Of a stretch of DNA of 42,960 bases, positions 33,530 through 42,581 are shown one piece after another. Position 1 is the stretch's first letter. Each line of letters opens with the position of its first letter. The stretch lies in assembly GCF_000420825.1 (NCBI RefSeq), contig NZ_ATVR01000028.1, positions 1 through 42,960 of the forward strand, given 5' to 3'. The notes below the pieces were generated by a model that saw nothing but the letters and a program-made list of their open reading frames with translations, had not been told where the DNA came from and did not search any database. Source of the DNA: Butyrivibrio sp. AE2015 (GTDB lineage: Bacteria; Bacillota; Clostridia; Lachnospirales; Lachnospiraceae). The position numbers and the translations under genes were made by a program.

Positions 33530-33579
33530 CTACTAGTGATTTTTGTAATCTTAAAATGTTGCTCAAAGGAGACCAGGGT

Positions 33580-34257
33580 ATGGAAAGATATAAGGAAGAG
33601 TTCATAGAATTCATGGTTGACAGTAATGTTCTTAAGTTCGGAGAGTTCACTTTGAAAAGTGGACGTAAGTCACCATTCTTTATGAATGCCGGCGCTTATG
33701 TAACCGGATCTCAGCTTAAAAAGCTTGGTAACTACTATGCCAAAGCTATTCATGATACATTCGGACTTGAGTTCGATGTTCTTTTTGGACCTGCATATAA
33801 GGGTATTCCACTTGCTGTTGCCACAAGCATGGCAATCAGTGAACTATATGGAAGAGAGATCAGATATTGTTCCAATAGAAAAGAAATCAAGGACCACGGC
33901 GATAAGGGAATTCTTTTAGGCTCTAAGCTTAGAGACGGAGACAGAGTTCTTATCATCGAGGACGTTACAACATCAGGAAAGTCAATTGAAGAGACTGTAC
34001 CGATCATTCAGGAGCAGGCAGATTGTGATATTGTCGGCCTTATGGTATCTCTTAACAGACAGGAGAAGGGTCAGGATTCTGACGCAAGTGCTCTTGATGA
34101 GATAAAAGAGAGATATGGTTTCAGCGCATCTTCTATTGTTAAGATGGAGGATGTTGTAAGCTATCTGTACAACAGACCAATCGATGGTGAAGTTGTTATC
34201 ACAAAAGATATCAAGAAAGCTATTGATGAGTATTATGCAGAGTACGGTGCAAAATAA
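33580..34257 (+). CDS. pyrE: Orotate phosphoribosyltransferase
   Basis: A 225-residue PRPP-dependent enzyme that makes OMP from orotate. The 13-residue PRPP-binding motif is seen as VLIIEDVTTSGKS, and FTLKSGRKSPFFMN and FGPAYKGIPLA are the family's orotate-binding regions. The start at 33580 has AAAGGAG at good spacing; the in-frame start at 33556 lies before it. It is separated from pyrF by its own promoter and followed by two tiny membrane-protein genes. Confidence 0.95.
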   Translation: MERYKEEFIEFMVDSNVLKFGEFTLKSGRKSPFFMNAGAYVTGSQLKKLGNYYAKAIHDTFGLEFDVLFGPAYKGIPLAVATSMAISELYGREIRYCSNRKEIKDHGDKGILLGSKLRDGDRVLIIEDVTTSGKSIEETVPIIQEQADCDIVGLMVSLNRQEKGQDSDASALDEIKERYGFSASSIVKMEDVVSYLYNRPIDGEVVITKDIKKAIDEYYAEYGAK

Positions 34258-34292
34258 TCTTTGCAGCGTGCAGGCAATATGAGGAGGGTCAA

Positions 34293-34445
34293 ATGGACGA
34301 ACATACATATAAGGTACTTGGAGGCACAGGGGCACTTAATATAGCCTTTGGCATAATTTCCATTATTGCGGGGATTGCAGTCGGGGTGCTTCTTATTATA
34401 AGTGGAGCTAAGCTCCTTGGAAGCAGAAAGAGAGTTATTATTTAA
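34293..34445 (+). CDS. 50-residue membrane microprotein
   Basis: A 50-residue protein, MDEHTYKVLGGTGALNIAFG at the start, then one hydrophobic helix (about 17-39) and a basic end (KLLGSRKRVII). GAGGAGG six bases from the ATG is a strong start. It lies in the same strand as pyrE and its stop is 7 bases before the next gene, suggesting translational coupling. Too short for many gene finders. Function unknown. Confidence 0.65.
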   Translation: MDEHTYKVLGGTGALNIAFGIISIIAGIAVGVLLIISGAKLLGSRKRVII

Positions 34446-34452
34446 GTATCAA

Positions 34453-34812
34453 ATGGGTAAAAAGAGTTCTTTTCGATTAAAGATTAAAAAACTTGAGCCG
34501 GTCAGAGACAGGTATATGTTTACAGATAATAGACATCCTGAAAAGGGGATAATGTCTACTGTTCTTGGTGTACTCTCTGTGACCGCGCTTTCTCTTTCGG
34601 TTTATTTTTCATATGTAAATGATGGGCAGGCTATTATGAGATACGCCGCAGCGGCTTTTGTTGCGGCGATATTTTCATGTATAGGGTTGGTGCTTGGTAT
34701 CAGATCCAGATTTGAAAAAGACATTTTCAAACTTTTTCCAAATCTTGGAATAGCACTAAACCTAGTAGCCTTCCTTTTTGTTGTGTTTATTTTAGTTTTA
34801 GGATTGGGATAA
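34453..34812 (+). CDS. Small membrane protein (119 aa)
   Basis: A 119-residue protein with an N-terminal basic segment (MGKKSSFRLKIKK) and three hydrophobic helices (about 37-57, 65-87, 97-118). I chose ATG 34453, although it lacks a clear RBS; it would be translated by coupling from the preceding 50-aa gene. The stop is 3 bases before the M29 gene's ATG. No family is recognised with certainty. Confidence 0.65.
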   Translation: MGKKSSFRLKIKKLEPVRDRYMFTDNRHPEKGIMSTVLGVLSVTALSLSVYFSYVNDGQAIMRYAAAAFVAAIFSCIGLVLGIRSRFEKDIFKLFPNLGIALNLVAFLFVVFILVLGLG

Positions 34813-34815
34813 AGA

Positions 34816-36912
34816 ATGAGTGAGGAACTTTACTACGAATTTACAACTGACAGCGAAATGATCGGTGAAAGATATCAGCTTGCAGTTTCAAGAATAAAAG
34901 AAATAAAAAATGAAAATCTGGGCAGACCGGAGTTTGACGAGTATTTCAGAACCGTTTCAGGCTTTATTGAGATGATGGACGATACGCTGAAATGGTCGAT
35001 TGACGGCGGACTTGAGAAAGACTCTATGGAAGAGCTTGGAAAAAGAAACAAAGCCCTTTACGAGGATATTCTCCCTGAGAATTATGGCAGTTCTTTTGGA
35101 AATCCAGAGGTAGCTGTTCAAAAACTTGGAGAAGACTTTGGAAAGATATTATCAAGTCTTTACTTTGAGATCCGCTCGATGATTCCAAGCGCGTTTGAGC
35201 ATAACCTGTTTGACATGGTCATCAGAGCTGAGCTGTTTTTGGAAGTATATGGAGCTTTTGCTTCTTCCTGTGAGGCGGGAAAACTTCCTGAATATGAAAA
35301 TATCAGACAGATAATGTACTGGTTTTACAGCGACTATGCTGAGGAAGAAAGGTGCATAAGATTTGCACAGATGGTGGCTCCTGAGTCAGATTTTGCAAGA
35401 GACATCATTATGGAGAGCGATCTTACTGATCTTCGTTATTTATATAAATTCGGAGAGTATATTACAGACAATGAGCTTAAGACTGCAGAGCATCTAAACA
35501 CTCTGTCGCAGGAAGAAATTGATAAGCTTGCAACTACTTATACAGAAGGGTATCGCATAGGCTTTGCCATGACAGGCAAGGACATTACTATCAAGAAAAC
35601 TGCGGCTATTGTTTATGAGCTTGGTTTTGAAAGAATTGTAAAAAAAGCTGTTTCCAATTTTAAAGAAATTGGTCTTAAGTCCAGTATTTATAGGGCTAAC
35701 ATGTCAGTATTTACAATGCTTGGAAGTGCCAGAAGGTCAGGATATACAGGAGCAGTTCCCAATAAGCAGTTTGACTACGACCACAAAGATGATGATGCTC
35801 TTTATCTTGATGGAGCACTTGTTACCAGAAGGCTTGAAGCCATGAGAGCTTCTGGTGAAAAGTATAAAAAGGAAGCAAAGCTTTTTGGTGGCCCTGCTGT
35901 TATTGAGACCTTTGGAGAAAAGCCATTTGCCCCTGTTCCTAAAAAGGATGCTGTTCACTACAGCGATACTCAGAAAAAGCTTTTAAGTGATTATAAGATC
36001 CAGAACAGTCTTATTATGAACGAATACATAATAGGAAAGGAAAGAAGCTTTACTATCATTGCTTTCCCTGTTCCTGAAATTGGACCAAAGTTCCCTGAGA
36101 TCTTCAATGAAGTTGTTAAGATAAATACACTTGATTACAAGCTGTATCAGAATATCCAACAGAAAATCATAGATGCGCTTGATGAAGCTGTTTACGTTGA
36201 AGTTAAGGGCATGAACGGCAACAGAACAGATATGAAGGTCATGCTTCATGAGTTAAAAGACAAGGCTCATGAGACCAACTTCGAAAATTGTGTTGCCGAT
36301 GTCAATATCCCTGTTGGAGAGGTATTTACATCGCCTGTTCTCAAGGGAACAAATGGAACACTCCACGTATCGGGAGTTTATCTCGAGGGACTTTTCTTTA
36401 AGAATCTTGAGATCACTTTCGAAGACGGATGTATAAAAGATTATAATTGTTCAAACTTTGAATCCGATGAAGAGAATAAAAAGTATATTAGTGACAATAT
36501 TCTTTTTAATCATAAGACTCTTCCGATTGGAGAGTTTGCCATCGGAACTAATACAACTGCATACCAAATCGCGAGGGACTATTCTATAGCGGATAAGTTA
36601 CCAATCCTTATAGCTGAAAAGACGGGACCTCATTTTGCCGTTGGTGATACATGTTATTCCCACGAAGAAGACAATATCACTTACAACCCAGATGGAAAGA
36701 GCATTATAGCAAGAGATAACGAGATCTCTTTAAATAGAAAGACTGATCCGGATAAAGCTTACTTTAGCTGTCATACTGATATAACCATTCCATATGATGA
36801 ACTTGGAGAGATCAGGGCAGTAAAAGAGAACAGAGAAGGAATCGTTATCATTTCAAACGGAGAATTTGTTCTTCCGGGTACAGAAGAGCTCAACATACCA
36901 ATTAAGGGTTAA
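34816..36912 (+). CDS. M29-family aminopeptidase with long N-terminal extension
   Basis: A 698-residue protein. The C-terminal half (about 350-698) matches M29 metallopeptidases: PVGEVFTSP with Glu502, GEFAIGTNTTAY, and AEKTGPHFAVGDTCYS with Glu601 and His606; the later NPDG and RDNE continue the family pattern. M29 enzymes trim N-terminal residues using a two-metal centre. They are usually about 400 residues, so roughly 300 N-terminal residues here are extra: a helical, acidic domain with no recognised motif. The protein is soluble and has no signal peptide. It is tightly coupled to the upstream membrane proteins (3-base gap), an unusual link. Confidence 0.8.
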   Translation: MSEELYYEFTTDSEMIGERYQLAVSRIKEIKNENLGRPEFDEYFRTVSGFIEMMDDTLKWSIDGGLEKDSMEELGKRNKALYEDILPENYGSSFGNPEVAVQKLGEDFGKILSSLYFEIRSMIPSAFEHNLFDMVIRAELFLEVYGAFASSCEAGKLPEYENIRQIMYWFYSDYAEEERCIRFAQMVAPESDFARDIIMESDLTDLRYLYKFGEYITDNELKTAEHLNTLSQEEIDKLATTYTEGYRIGFAMTGKDITIKKTAAIVYELGFERIVKKAVSNFKEIGLKSSIYRANMSVFTMLGSARRSGYTGAVPNKQFDYDHKDDDALYLDGALVTRRLEAMRASGEKYKKEAKLFGGPAVIETFGEKPFAPVPKKDAVHYSDTQKKLLSDYKIQNSLIMNEYIIGKERSFTIIAFPVPEIGPKFPEIFNEVVKINTLDYKLYQNIQQKIIDALDEAVYVEVKGMNGNRTDMKVMLHELKDKAHETNFENCVADVNIPVGEVFTSPVLKGTNGTLHVSGVYLEGLFFKNLEITFEDGCIKDYNCSNFESDEENKKYISDNILFNHKTLPIGEFAIGTNTTAYQIARDYSIADKLPILIAEKTGPHFAVGDTCYSHEEDNITYNPDGKSIIARDNEISLNRKTDPDKAYFSCHTDITIPYDELGEIRAVKENREGIVIISNGEFVLPGTEELNIPIKG

Positions 36913-36926
36913 AGAGGAAAATGTAG

Positions 36927-36978
36927 CACAATATATTGTGTTATGTTATAGTAAACAAAAAAATAACATTTTGTTTAC
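36927..36978 (+). promoter_or_regulatory. Palindrome and hairpin upstream of purE
   Basis: CACAATATATTGTG (36927-36940) is a perfect 14-bp palindrome. GTAAACAAAA (36951-36960) pairs with TTTTGTTTAC (36969-36978). No guanine-riboswitch or PurBox sequence is seen. These are candidates for an operator and terminator of the M29 gene, or purE regulation; the role is not established. Confidence 0.4.
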
Positions 36979-37010
36979 TAGATATATAAAAGACAAAATG
37001 GAGGATTTAT

Positions 37011-37511
37011 ATGGCACAAGTTGGAATTGTAATGGGTAGTGACTCAGACATGCCGGTAATGGCAAAGGCAGCAGATATTCTCGAAGAACTCGGAATATCT
37101 TATGAGATGCGTATCATCTCAGCACACAGAGAACCCGATGAGTTCTTTGAATATGCTAAGACTGCTGAAGAAAAAGGCTTTAAGGTAATCATTGCAGGAG
37201 CAGGAATGGCAGCACACCTTCCGGGTATGTGCGCAGCAATCTTTCCAATGCCTGTTATAGGAATACCTATGCATACAACTTCACTTGGAGGCCGTGATTC
37301 TCTATATAGCATTGTTCAGATGCCAACAGGGATCCCTGTAGCTACAGTTGCTATAAATGGCGGCGCTAACGCAGGAATACTTGCAGCCAAGATCTTGGCT
37401 ACATCAGATACAGAACTTCTTAATAAATTGAAAGCATATACAGCTTCACTGAAGGACAGCGTTGTTAAAAAAGATGAGCATCTTCAGGAAGTAGGATACA
37501 AGAATTACTAA
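37011..37511 (+). CDS. purE: N5-carboxyaminoimidazole ribonucleotide mutase
   Basis: A 166-residue class I PurE. MGSDSDMPVM near the start binds the substrate phosphate, with ISAHREPDEFFEYA and the GAGMAAHLPGM loop typical of the mutase. It converts N5-CAIR to CAIR in purine synthesis. No purK is adjacent, so N5-CAIR synthetase must lie elsewhere. GGAGG precedes the ATG; first gene of the pur cluster. Confidence 0.97.
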   Translation: MAQVGIVMGSDSDMPVMAKAADILEELGISYEMRIISAHREPDEFFEYAKTAEEKGFKVIIAGAGMAAHLPGMCAAIFPMPVIGIPMHTTSLGGRDSLYSIVQMPTGIPVATVAINGGANAGILAAKILATSDTELLNKLKAYTASLKDSVVKKDEHLQEVGYKNY

Positions 37512-37553
37512 TTTATTTTTACAGATAAAATATAGAAAAAGAGGAGTTTTATT

Positions 37554-38585
37554 ATGGCACTGGATTACAAGAAAGCTGGCGTTGACATCGAGGCAGGTTA
37601 CAAGTCTGTGGAGCTTATGAAGGCTTACGTTAAGGAGACTATGAGACCTGAAGTACTTGGAGGACTTGGTGGGTTCTCAGGAGCATTTTCCTTAAAAGAT
37701 ATAAAGAACATGGAAGATCCGGTTCTTTTATCAGGAACTGATGGAGTTGGTACCAAGATCAAACTTGCTTTTCTTTTAGATAAACATGACACAATAGGAA
37801 TTGATGCAGTAGCAATGTGCGTTAACGACGTTGCCTGTGCAGGTGGCGAGCCACTGTTTTTCCTTGACTATATAGCTTGTGGCAAAAACATTCCTGAGAA
37901 GATCGCTGCAATTGTTAAGGGCGTTGCAGAAGGATGCAAACAGTCTGATGCAGCACTTATCGGTGGTGAGACAGCAGAACACCCAGGACTTATGCCAGAA
38001 GATGAGTACGACGTAGCAGGATTTGCTGTTGGTGTTGTCGATCGTAAGGATATGATAGACGGAAGCAGCATCAAAGCCGGTGATACACTTATCGGTGTAG
38101 CATCAAGCGGAGTACACAGCAACGGATTTTCACTTGTTCGTAAGGTTTTTGATATGACAAAAGAAAGCCTTGATACATATTATGATGAACTCGGTGCAAC
38201 TCTTGGAGAGACTTTATTAACTCCAACAAGAATCTATGTAAAGATGATGAAGTCCATCAAAAATGCCGGAATTAAGGTTAAGGGCTGCAGCCATATTACA
38301 GGTGGCGGATTCTACGAGAATATTCCAAGAATGCTTCCTGAAGGCATAACAGCAGTTGTTAAAAAAGACAGCTATGACATTCCTCCTATTTTCACACTTA
38401 TGCAGAAAAAGGGCGGAATTGAAGAACAGATGATGTACAACACATACAACATGGGACTTGGTATGGTACTTGCAGTTGATCCAAGCGATGTGGAAAAGAC
38501 TCTCAAAGCTATTGAAGCTTCAGGAGATAAAGCTTGGGTTGTAGGTGAGACCAAGGCCGGCGAGAGAAAAGTTGAACTTGTATAA
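37554..38585 (+). CDS. purM: Phosphoribosylformylglycinamidine cyclo-ligase (AIR synthetase)
   Basis: A 343-residue ATP-dependent enzyme that closes the imidazole ring to AIR. GTDGVGTKIKLA and GGETAEHPG are the nucleotide and substrate loops of the PurM/PurL fold; ITGGGFYENIPR is the conserved late motif. The start MALDYKKAGVDI has GAGGAG upstream. 42 bases after purE. Confidence 0.97.
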   Translation: MALDYKKAGVDIEAGYKSVELMKAYVKETMRPEVLGGLGGFSGAFSLKDIKNMEDPVLLSGTDGVGTKIKLAFLLDKHDTIGIDAVAMCVNDVACAGGEPLFFLDYIACGKNIPEKIAAIVKGVAEGCKQSDAALIGGETAEHPGLMPEDEYDVAGFAVGVVDRKDMIDGSSIKAGDTLIGVASSGVHSNGFSLVRKVFDMTKESLDTYYDELGATLGETLLTPTRIYVKMMKSIKNAGIKVKGCSHITGGGFYENIPRMLPEGITAVVKKDSYDIPPIFTLMQKKGGIEEQMMYNTYNMGLGMVLAVDPSDVEKTLKAIEASGDKAWVVGETKAGERKVELV

Positions 38586-38610
38586 CAAATAAGAGTGTGG
38601 TGGAGTACAT

Positions 38611-39255
38611 ATGAAAATTGCAGTCATGGTATCCGGAGGAGGTACCAATTTACAGGCAATCATCGACGGGATAGCTGAGGGAAAGATCACAAATACGGAA
38701 ATTTGCCTTGTGTATAGCAACAACCCCAATGCTTATGCCATAGAGAGGGCGAAAAAAGCAGGTATCCCTTACGTTATAAAGAGCCCTAAGGAGTTCGAAA
38801 ACAGAGCGGAGTTTAATGAAGCTCTTTTGCAGATATTAAAGGATGCTGAGCCGGATCTTATTGTCCTTGCAGGCTGCCTTGTTGTTATTCCTGAGATTGT
38901 TGTAAAAGAGTTTAAGAACAGGATTATCAATATACATCCTTCACTTATTCCTTCTTTTTGCGGAACAGGGTACTATGGACTTAAGGTTCATGAGAAGGTC
39001 CTTGAGAGAGGCGTAAAAGTTTCAGGTGCCACCGTGCACTTTGTGGATGAAGGAACAGATACAGGACCGATTATTTTGCAGAAGGCAGTTTATGTGAGAG
39101 ATGATGATACTCCGGAGTCGCTGCAGAGACGCATAATGGAACAGGCTGAATGGAAGATAATGCCTCTTGCTATTGACCTTATTGCTAATAACAGGGTTAA
39201 GGTTGCAGACGGCAAAGTCATTATTGAAGGGTATGAGGAGAGTATTTTAGGATGA
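38611..39255 (+). CDS. purN: Phosphoribosylglycinamide formyltransferase
   Basis: A 214-residue transformylase using 10-formyltetrahydrofolate to convert GAR to FGAR. The catalytic HPSLIPSF and Asn-His-Asp set (INIHPS, and VDEGTDTGPI late) are visible, with VSGGGTNLQ at the N-terminus binding phosphate. Its last bases overlap purD by 4 (ATGA), so the two are translationally coupled. Confidence 0.97.
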   Translation: MKIAVMVSGGGTNLQAIIDGIAEGKITNTEICLVYSNNPNAYAIERAKKAGIPYVIKSPKEFENRAEFNEALLQILKDAEPDLIVLAGCLVVIPEIVVKEFKNRIINIHPSLIPSFCGTGYYGLKVHEKVLERGVKVSGATVHFVDEGTDTGPIILQKAVYVRDDDTPESLQRRIMEQAEWKIMPLAIDLIANNRVKVADGKVIIEGYEESILG

Positions 39256-40535
39256 AGGTTTTGATTGTTGGTGGAGGCGGAAGAGAGCACGCTATAGCAG
39301 AAGCTGTTTCAAGAAGCTCTCAGGTTGATAAGATTTATTGTGCGCCTGGAAATGGCGGTATTGCGGAGCTCGCAGAGTGCGTTCCTATCACTCCAATGGA
39401 GTTTGACAAGCTTGTAGCTTTTGCTAAGGAAAAAGAGATCGATCTTACTGTTATCGGTATGGATGATCCTTTGGTTGGCGGTATTGTTGATGCTTTTGAA
39501 GCAGAAGGCTTAAGAGTATTTGGACCAAGGAAGAACGCAGCTATCCTTGAGGGAAGTAAGGCTTTTTCAAAAGACCTCATGAAGAAGTATGGTATTCCTA
39601 CTGCTGCTTATGAGACTTTTGATGATCCTCAAAAAGCAATCGAATATCTTAAAAATGCGAAGTTTCCTATTGTTCTTAAGGCTGATGGCCTTGCACTTGG
39701 AAAGGGCGTTCTTATCTGCCAGAACTATGAAGAGGCTGAGGCTGGCGTAAAAGAGATCATGCAGGATAAGAAATTCGGAGATGCCGGAAATCATATGGTT
39801 ATCGAAGAATTTATGACAGGAAGAGAAGTATCAGTTCTTTCATTTGTTGATGGAAAGACCTATAAGCTTATGTCATCTGCGCAGGATCATAAGAGAGCAG
39901 GAGATGGCGATACAGGTTTAAATACCGGTGGAATGGGTAATTTTTCTCCTAGTCCTTTCTATACAGAAGAGGTTGATAAATTCTGCCGCGAGCATATATA
40001 TGGCAAGACTGTAGAGGCTATGGCCAGTGAAGGAAGAGAGTTCAAGGGAGTTATTTTCTTTGGCCTTATGCTTACAGAGGATGGGCCAAAGGTTTTGGAG
40101 TACAATGCAAGATTTGGAGACCCTGAAGCTCAGGTGGTGCTTCCAAGACTTAAAACTGATATAATAGATGTGTTTAATGCATGTATTGATGGTAAACTTT
40201 CTGAAACAGACCTTGAATTTGAGGATAAAGCAGCTGTATGCGTTGTCCTTGCAAGCGAAGGTTATCCTGTCAGCTATGAGAAAGGAAAGCTTATCACCGG
40301 CCTTGAGAATTTCAAGGGCAAAGAAGGCTACTACTGCTTCCATGCAGGAACCAAAGCTACTTCAGAGGGGATAGTCACAAATGGTGGAAGAGTTCTTGGC
40401 ATAACAGCTAAGGGTGATACACTTGCAGAGGCCCGTAAAAAGGCTTATGAGGCTACAGAATGGGTTAGCTTTGAAAACAAGTATATGCGTCATGATATTG
40501 GAAAGGCTATCGATGACGCGAAGGAGGTAAAATGA
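39252..40535 (+). CDS. purD: Phosphoribosylamine-glycine ligase
   Basis: A 427-residue ATP-grasp enzyme that makes GAR. VGGGGREHAIA at the N-terminus, KADGLALGKGV in the ATP-grasp centre, HKRAGDGDTGLNTGGMGNFS and ARFGDPEAQVVL are all intact. Length is normal. It overlaps both purN (4 bases) and the SH3 protein (4 bases, ATGA). Confidence 0.97.
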   Translation: MKVLIVGGGGREHAIAEAVSRSSQVDKIYCAPGNGGIAELAECVPITPMEFDKLVAFAKEKEIDLTVIGMDDPLVGGIVDAFEAEGLRVFGPRKNAAILEGSKAFSKDLMKKYGIPTAAYETFDDPQKAIEYLKNAKFPIVLKADGLALGKGVLICQNYEEAEAGVKEIMQDKKFGDAGNHMVIEEFMTGREVSVLSFVDGKTYKLMSSAQDHKRAGDGDTGLNTGGMGNFSPSPFYTEEVDKFCREHIYGKTVEAMASEGREFKGVIFFGLMLTEDGPKVLEYNARFGDPEAQVVLPRLKTDIIDVFNACIDGKLSETDLEFEDKAAVCVVLASEGYPVSYEKGKLITGLENFKGKEGYYCFHAGTKATSEGIVTNGGRVLGITAKGDTLAEARKKAYEATEWVSFENKYMRHDIGKAIDDAKEVK

Positions 40536-42079
40536 AAAACAATAAGGGAAAGAGAATTGGCAACGTACTACTTTCACTGATTGCTTGCGTGGTTATTTTT
40601 GCCGGAACTGGTCTTCAGGCTTTGGCCTATACTGAAACAACAGGTACAGTCAGCCAGGATAATGTAAAGGTAAGAGAATCAGCCAGTACTACGGCAACCC
40701 AGGTTTCAAGCTTAAAGATTGGGGATACGATTGACATTGTAGATGAGGCAACAGATGCTTCAGGCTATGTTTGGTACAAGATCAGAGTCAACAAGAGTGA
40801 GTACGGATATGTAAGAAGTGATCTTGTTAAAAAGAGCGGATCAACAGATAGCAGCACAGCTACCACAACTACTACATCCACAACAAGCCAGACAAATGCT
40901 GCAGCAGCATCACTTCCTGCTACAACAGTAACAGCTACAGATCAGAAGAGTGCTACAGCAGTTGATAACTGTAAGGTTCGTTCAGGTGCAGGCACAGGCT
41001 ATGATCAGGTAGGAAACCTTACTAAGGGTGATACAGTTACTATCACAGGTGAGGCAACAGGTACAGATAGTAAAACATGGTATCAGATCACTTACGGAGA
41101 CAATGGTAAGACCGGCTTTGTAAGAAGCGATCTTGTAAATATTGTCGAAGCTGCACCTGCTGAAGCTGAGGCTACAGCAGAGAATGCTGAAGGAGAGAAC
41201 GCTGAAGGCACTGAAGGCGGCGAAGGAGAAGCTACAGAAACTCCTGCTGAGACAGAGACTCCTGCCGAAGAGACAACAACTCAGGTAGGCGATGGCTCTT
41301 TTGAACTTAAGTATGAAGATGATATTTGGTATCTCTATGATTATGAGAAAGGCCAGAGAGTACAGGTTAAACAGCTTATAGAAGTAGCTGAGTCAGTACC
41401 AACTCTTACAAAGCAGGCCAGCACATACAAGACCGTTATCATCGCTCTTGGCATTGCTATAGCAGTACTTGTTGTTGCACTTATCATTCTTGCTCTTAAG
41501 CTTAGAGATTCCTTGTATTATGAGGATGTAGACGAAGATGAAGAGTATGATCGCTATTCATCAAGTGATAAGAGAAGAAGAGAAGATGAAGAGGATGAGG
41601 ATGCTCCTGTAGCCAGAAGAAGAGCAAGAGGTGACGAGGATGAAGAACCTGCTCGCAAATCATTTAGAAGAAATGCAGAAGACTCTTCAAGAAAAGAAAA
41701 CGAAGGAAGAACAGTTCGTCCTTCAAGAGATGAAAGAGCTACAGATGAGAGATCAGCAAGGTCTGACAGACCATCAAGAAGAAATTCTGATGATGAGAGA
41801 ACAGTAAGACCTGAAAGAAATTCAGATGACAGAGCTGCCAGAAGAAATGCTGAAGATGACAGACAGGCAAGACACTCAAGAAGAGATGATAGTGACGAGC
41901 GTATGGCCAGAAGATCTGAGGAACGTGCATCAAGACGCATCCGTCAGGCACAGGAAGAGGCAGAAGACAGAGTCTCAAGAAGAGATGATGTTCAGGAGGA
42001 ATCACCTCGTCGAAGAGCCAAGAACTTTATCGGCGACGATGACGATTTCGAGTTTGAGTTCCTTGATCTTGATGATTGA
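40532..42079 (+). CDS. Secreted/membrane SH3-domain protein with charged Arg-rich tail
   Basis: A 515-residue protein: signal-like N-terminus (1-33), first bacterial SH3 domain (about 34-96, DNVKVRESASTTATQVSSL), Thr/Ser linker, second SH3 (about 130-195, DNCKVRSGAGTGYDQVGNL), an Ala/Glu/Pro linker, one membrane helix (about 299-323), and a 190-residue cytoplasmic tail of alternating Arg/Ser and Asp/Glu runs ending in FEFEFLDLDD. The SH3 part should face out and bind peptidoglycan; the tail is low complexity. It overlaps purD by 4 bases with AAGGAGG, so it is made with purine enzymes, an unexpected partner. A structured repeat copy starts about 35 bases later. Confidence 0.85.
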   Translation: MKNNKGKRIGNVLLSLIACVVIFAGTGLQALAYTETTGTVSQDNVKVRESASTTATQVSSLKIGDTIDIVDEATDASGYVWYKIRVNKSEYGYVRSDLVKKSGSTDSSTATTTTTSTTSQTNAAAASLPATTVTATDQKSATAVDNCKVRSGAGTGYDQVGNLTKGDTVTITGEATGTDSKTWYQITYGDNGKTGFVRSDLVNIVEAAPAEAEATAENAEGENAEGTEGGEGEATETPAETETPAEETTTQVGDGSFELKYEDDIWYLYDYEKGQRVQVKQLIEVAESVPTLTKQASTYKTVIIALGIAIAVLVVALIILALKLRDSLYYEDVDEDEEYDRYSSSDKRRREDEEDEDAPVARRRARGDEDEEPARKSFRRNAEDSSRKENEGRTVRPSRDERATDERSARSDRPSRRNSDDERTVRPERNSDDRAARRNAEDDRQARHSRRDDSDERMARRSEERASRRIRQAQEEAEDRVSRRDDVQEESPRRRAKNFIGDDDDFEFEFLDLDD

Positions 42080-42113
42080 TCTTTTGAAATAAGTAACATT
42101 TTGGATAGGATTA

Positions 42114-42510
42114 GGAGAGTGTTTTGGCGTAGGTTTTTACTTACACCAAAGCACTCTGTTTTTGTATATGCGTAAGTAGCTGGCTCTGTAGGAAAATGGG
42201 ACGGCTTTAGTGATTAGTTCCCAATTTAAAGCCTATTGAGTCGTCTCTCATATTCTCTTAGAAAAGTTTTAGATTGTGTCTCCGTCCGCCACCATTGACT
42301 GAGTCTGAGGAAAACGCCCTGGTCTGCGAGCCGACGGTGAGGATGATGGGAACAGTAGATTATCTCGCACCGTCGGAACCAGCATTGTAGCGTTTTCCCC
42401 AGAACCCGTCAATGGCAAGCACCTTCGGTGTGGCTGGGTACAAGGGCCTCGGGATCAAATTCCGAGAACAGTAGGGGGCTACTTTCAAGAATGTGTAGGG
42501 CTATATGCTC
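42114..42510 (+). repeat. Structured intergenic repeat, copy 3 (full length, + strand)
   Basis: Lies 3' of the SH3 gene on its strand. Parts: hairpin 42114-42158 with AGAGTG/CACTCT and TTTGG/CCAAA pairs, different in sequence from the other copies but the same in shape; box TTGTATATGCGTAAGTA (42162-42178); an extra 110 nt before the core; outer stem CCATTGAC (42292-42299) with GTCAATGG (42408-42415); TCTG and GGAAAACGC (42304-42317) with GCGTTTTCC and CAGA (42390-42403); inner stem CCGACGGTG (42331-42339) with CACCGTCGG (42368-42376); GGGAACAGTAG (42348-42358) and a second GAACAGTAG near 42466; a CACC/GGTG hairpin; and an altered end, GGGCTATATGCTC, near 42498. Confidence 0.85.
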
Positions 42511-42581
42511 ATTTTACTGTGATAATTGATTTATTGTAACATACGAGGATACGCCTGCATGGATTACATGCTATTACTTAA

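Noticed and set aside
36913..37010. Guanine riboswitch before purE
   Set aside because: The conserved purine-aptamer sequences are absent and the leader is too short.
41554..41940. Ser/Leu-rich antisense ORF in the SH3 gene tail
   Set aside because: Product of the Arg/Ser/Asp/Glu-biased codons on the other strand.
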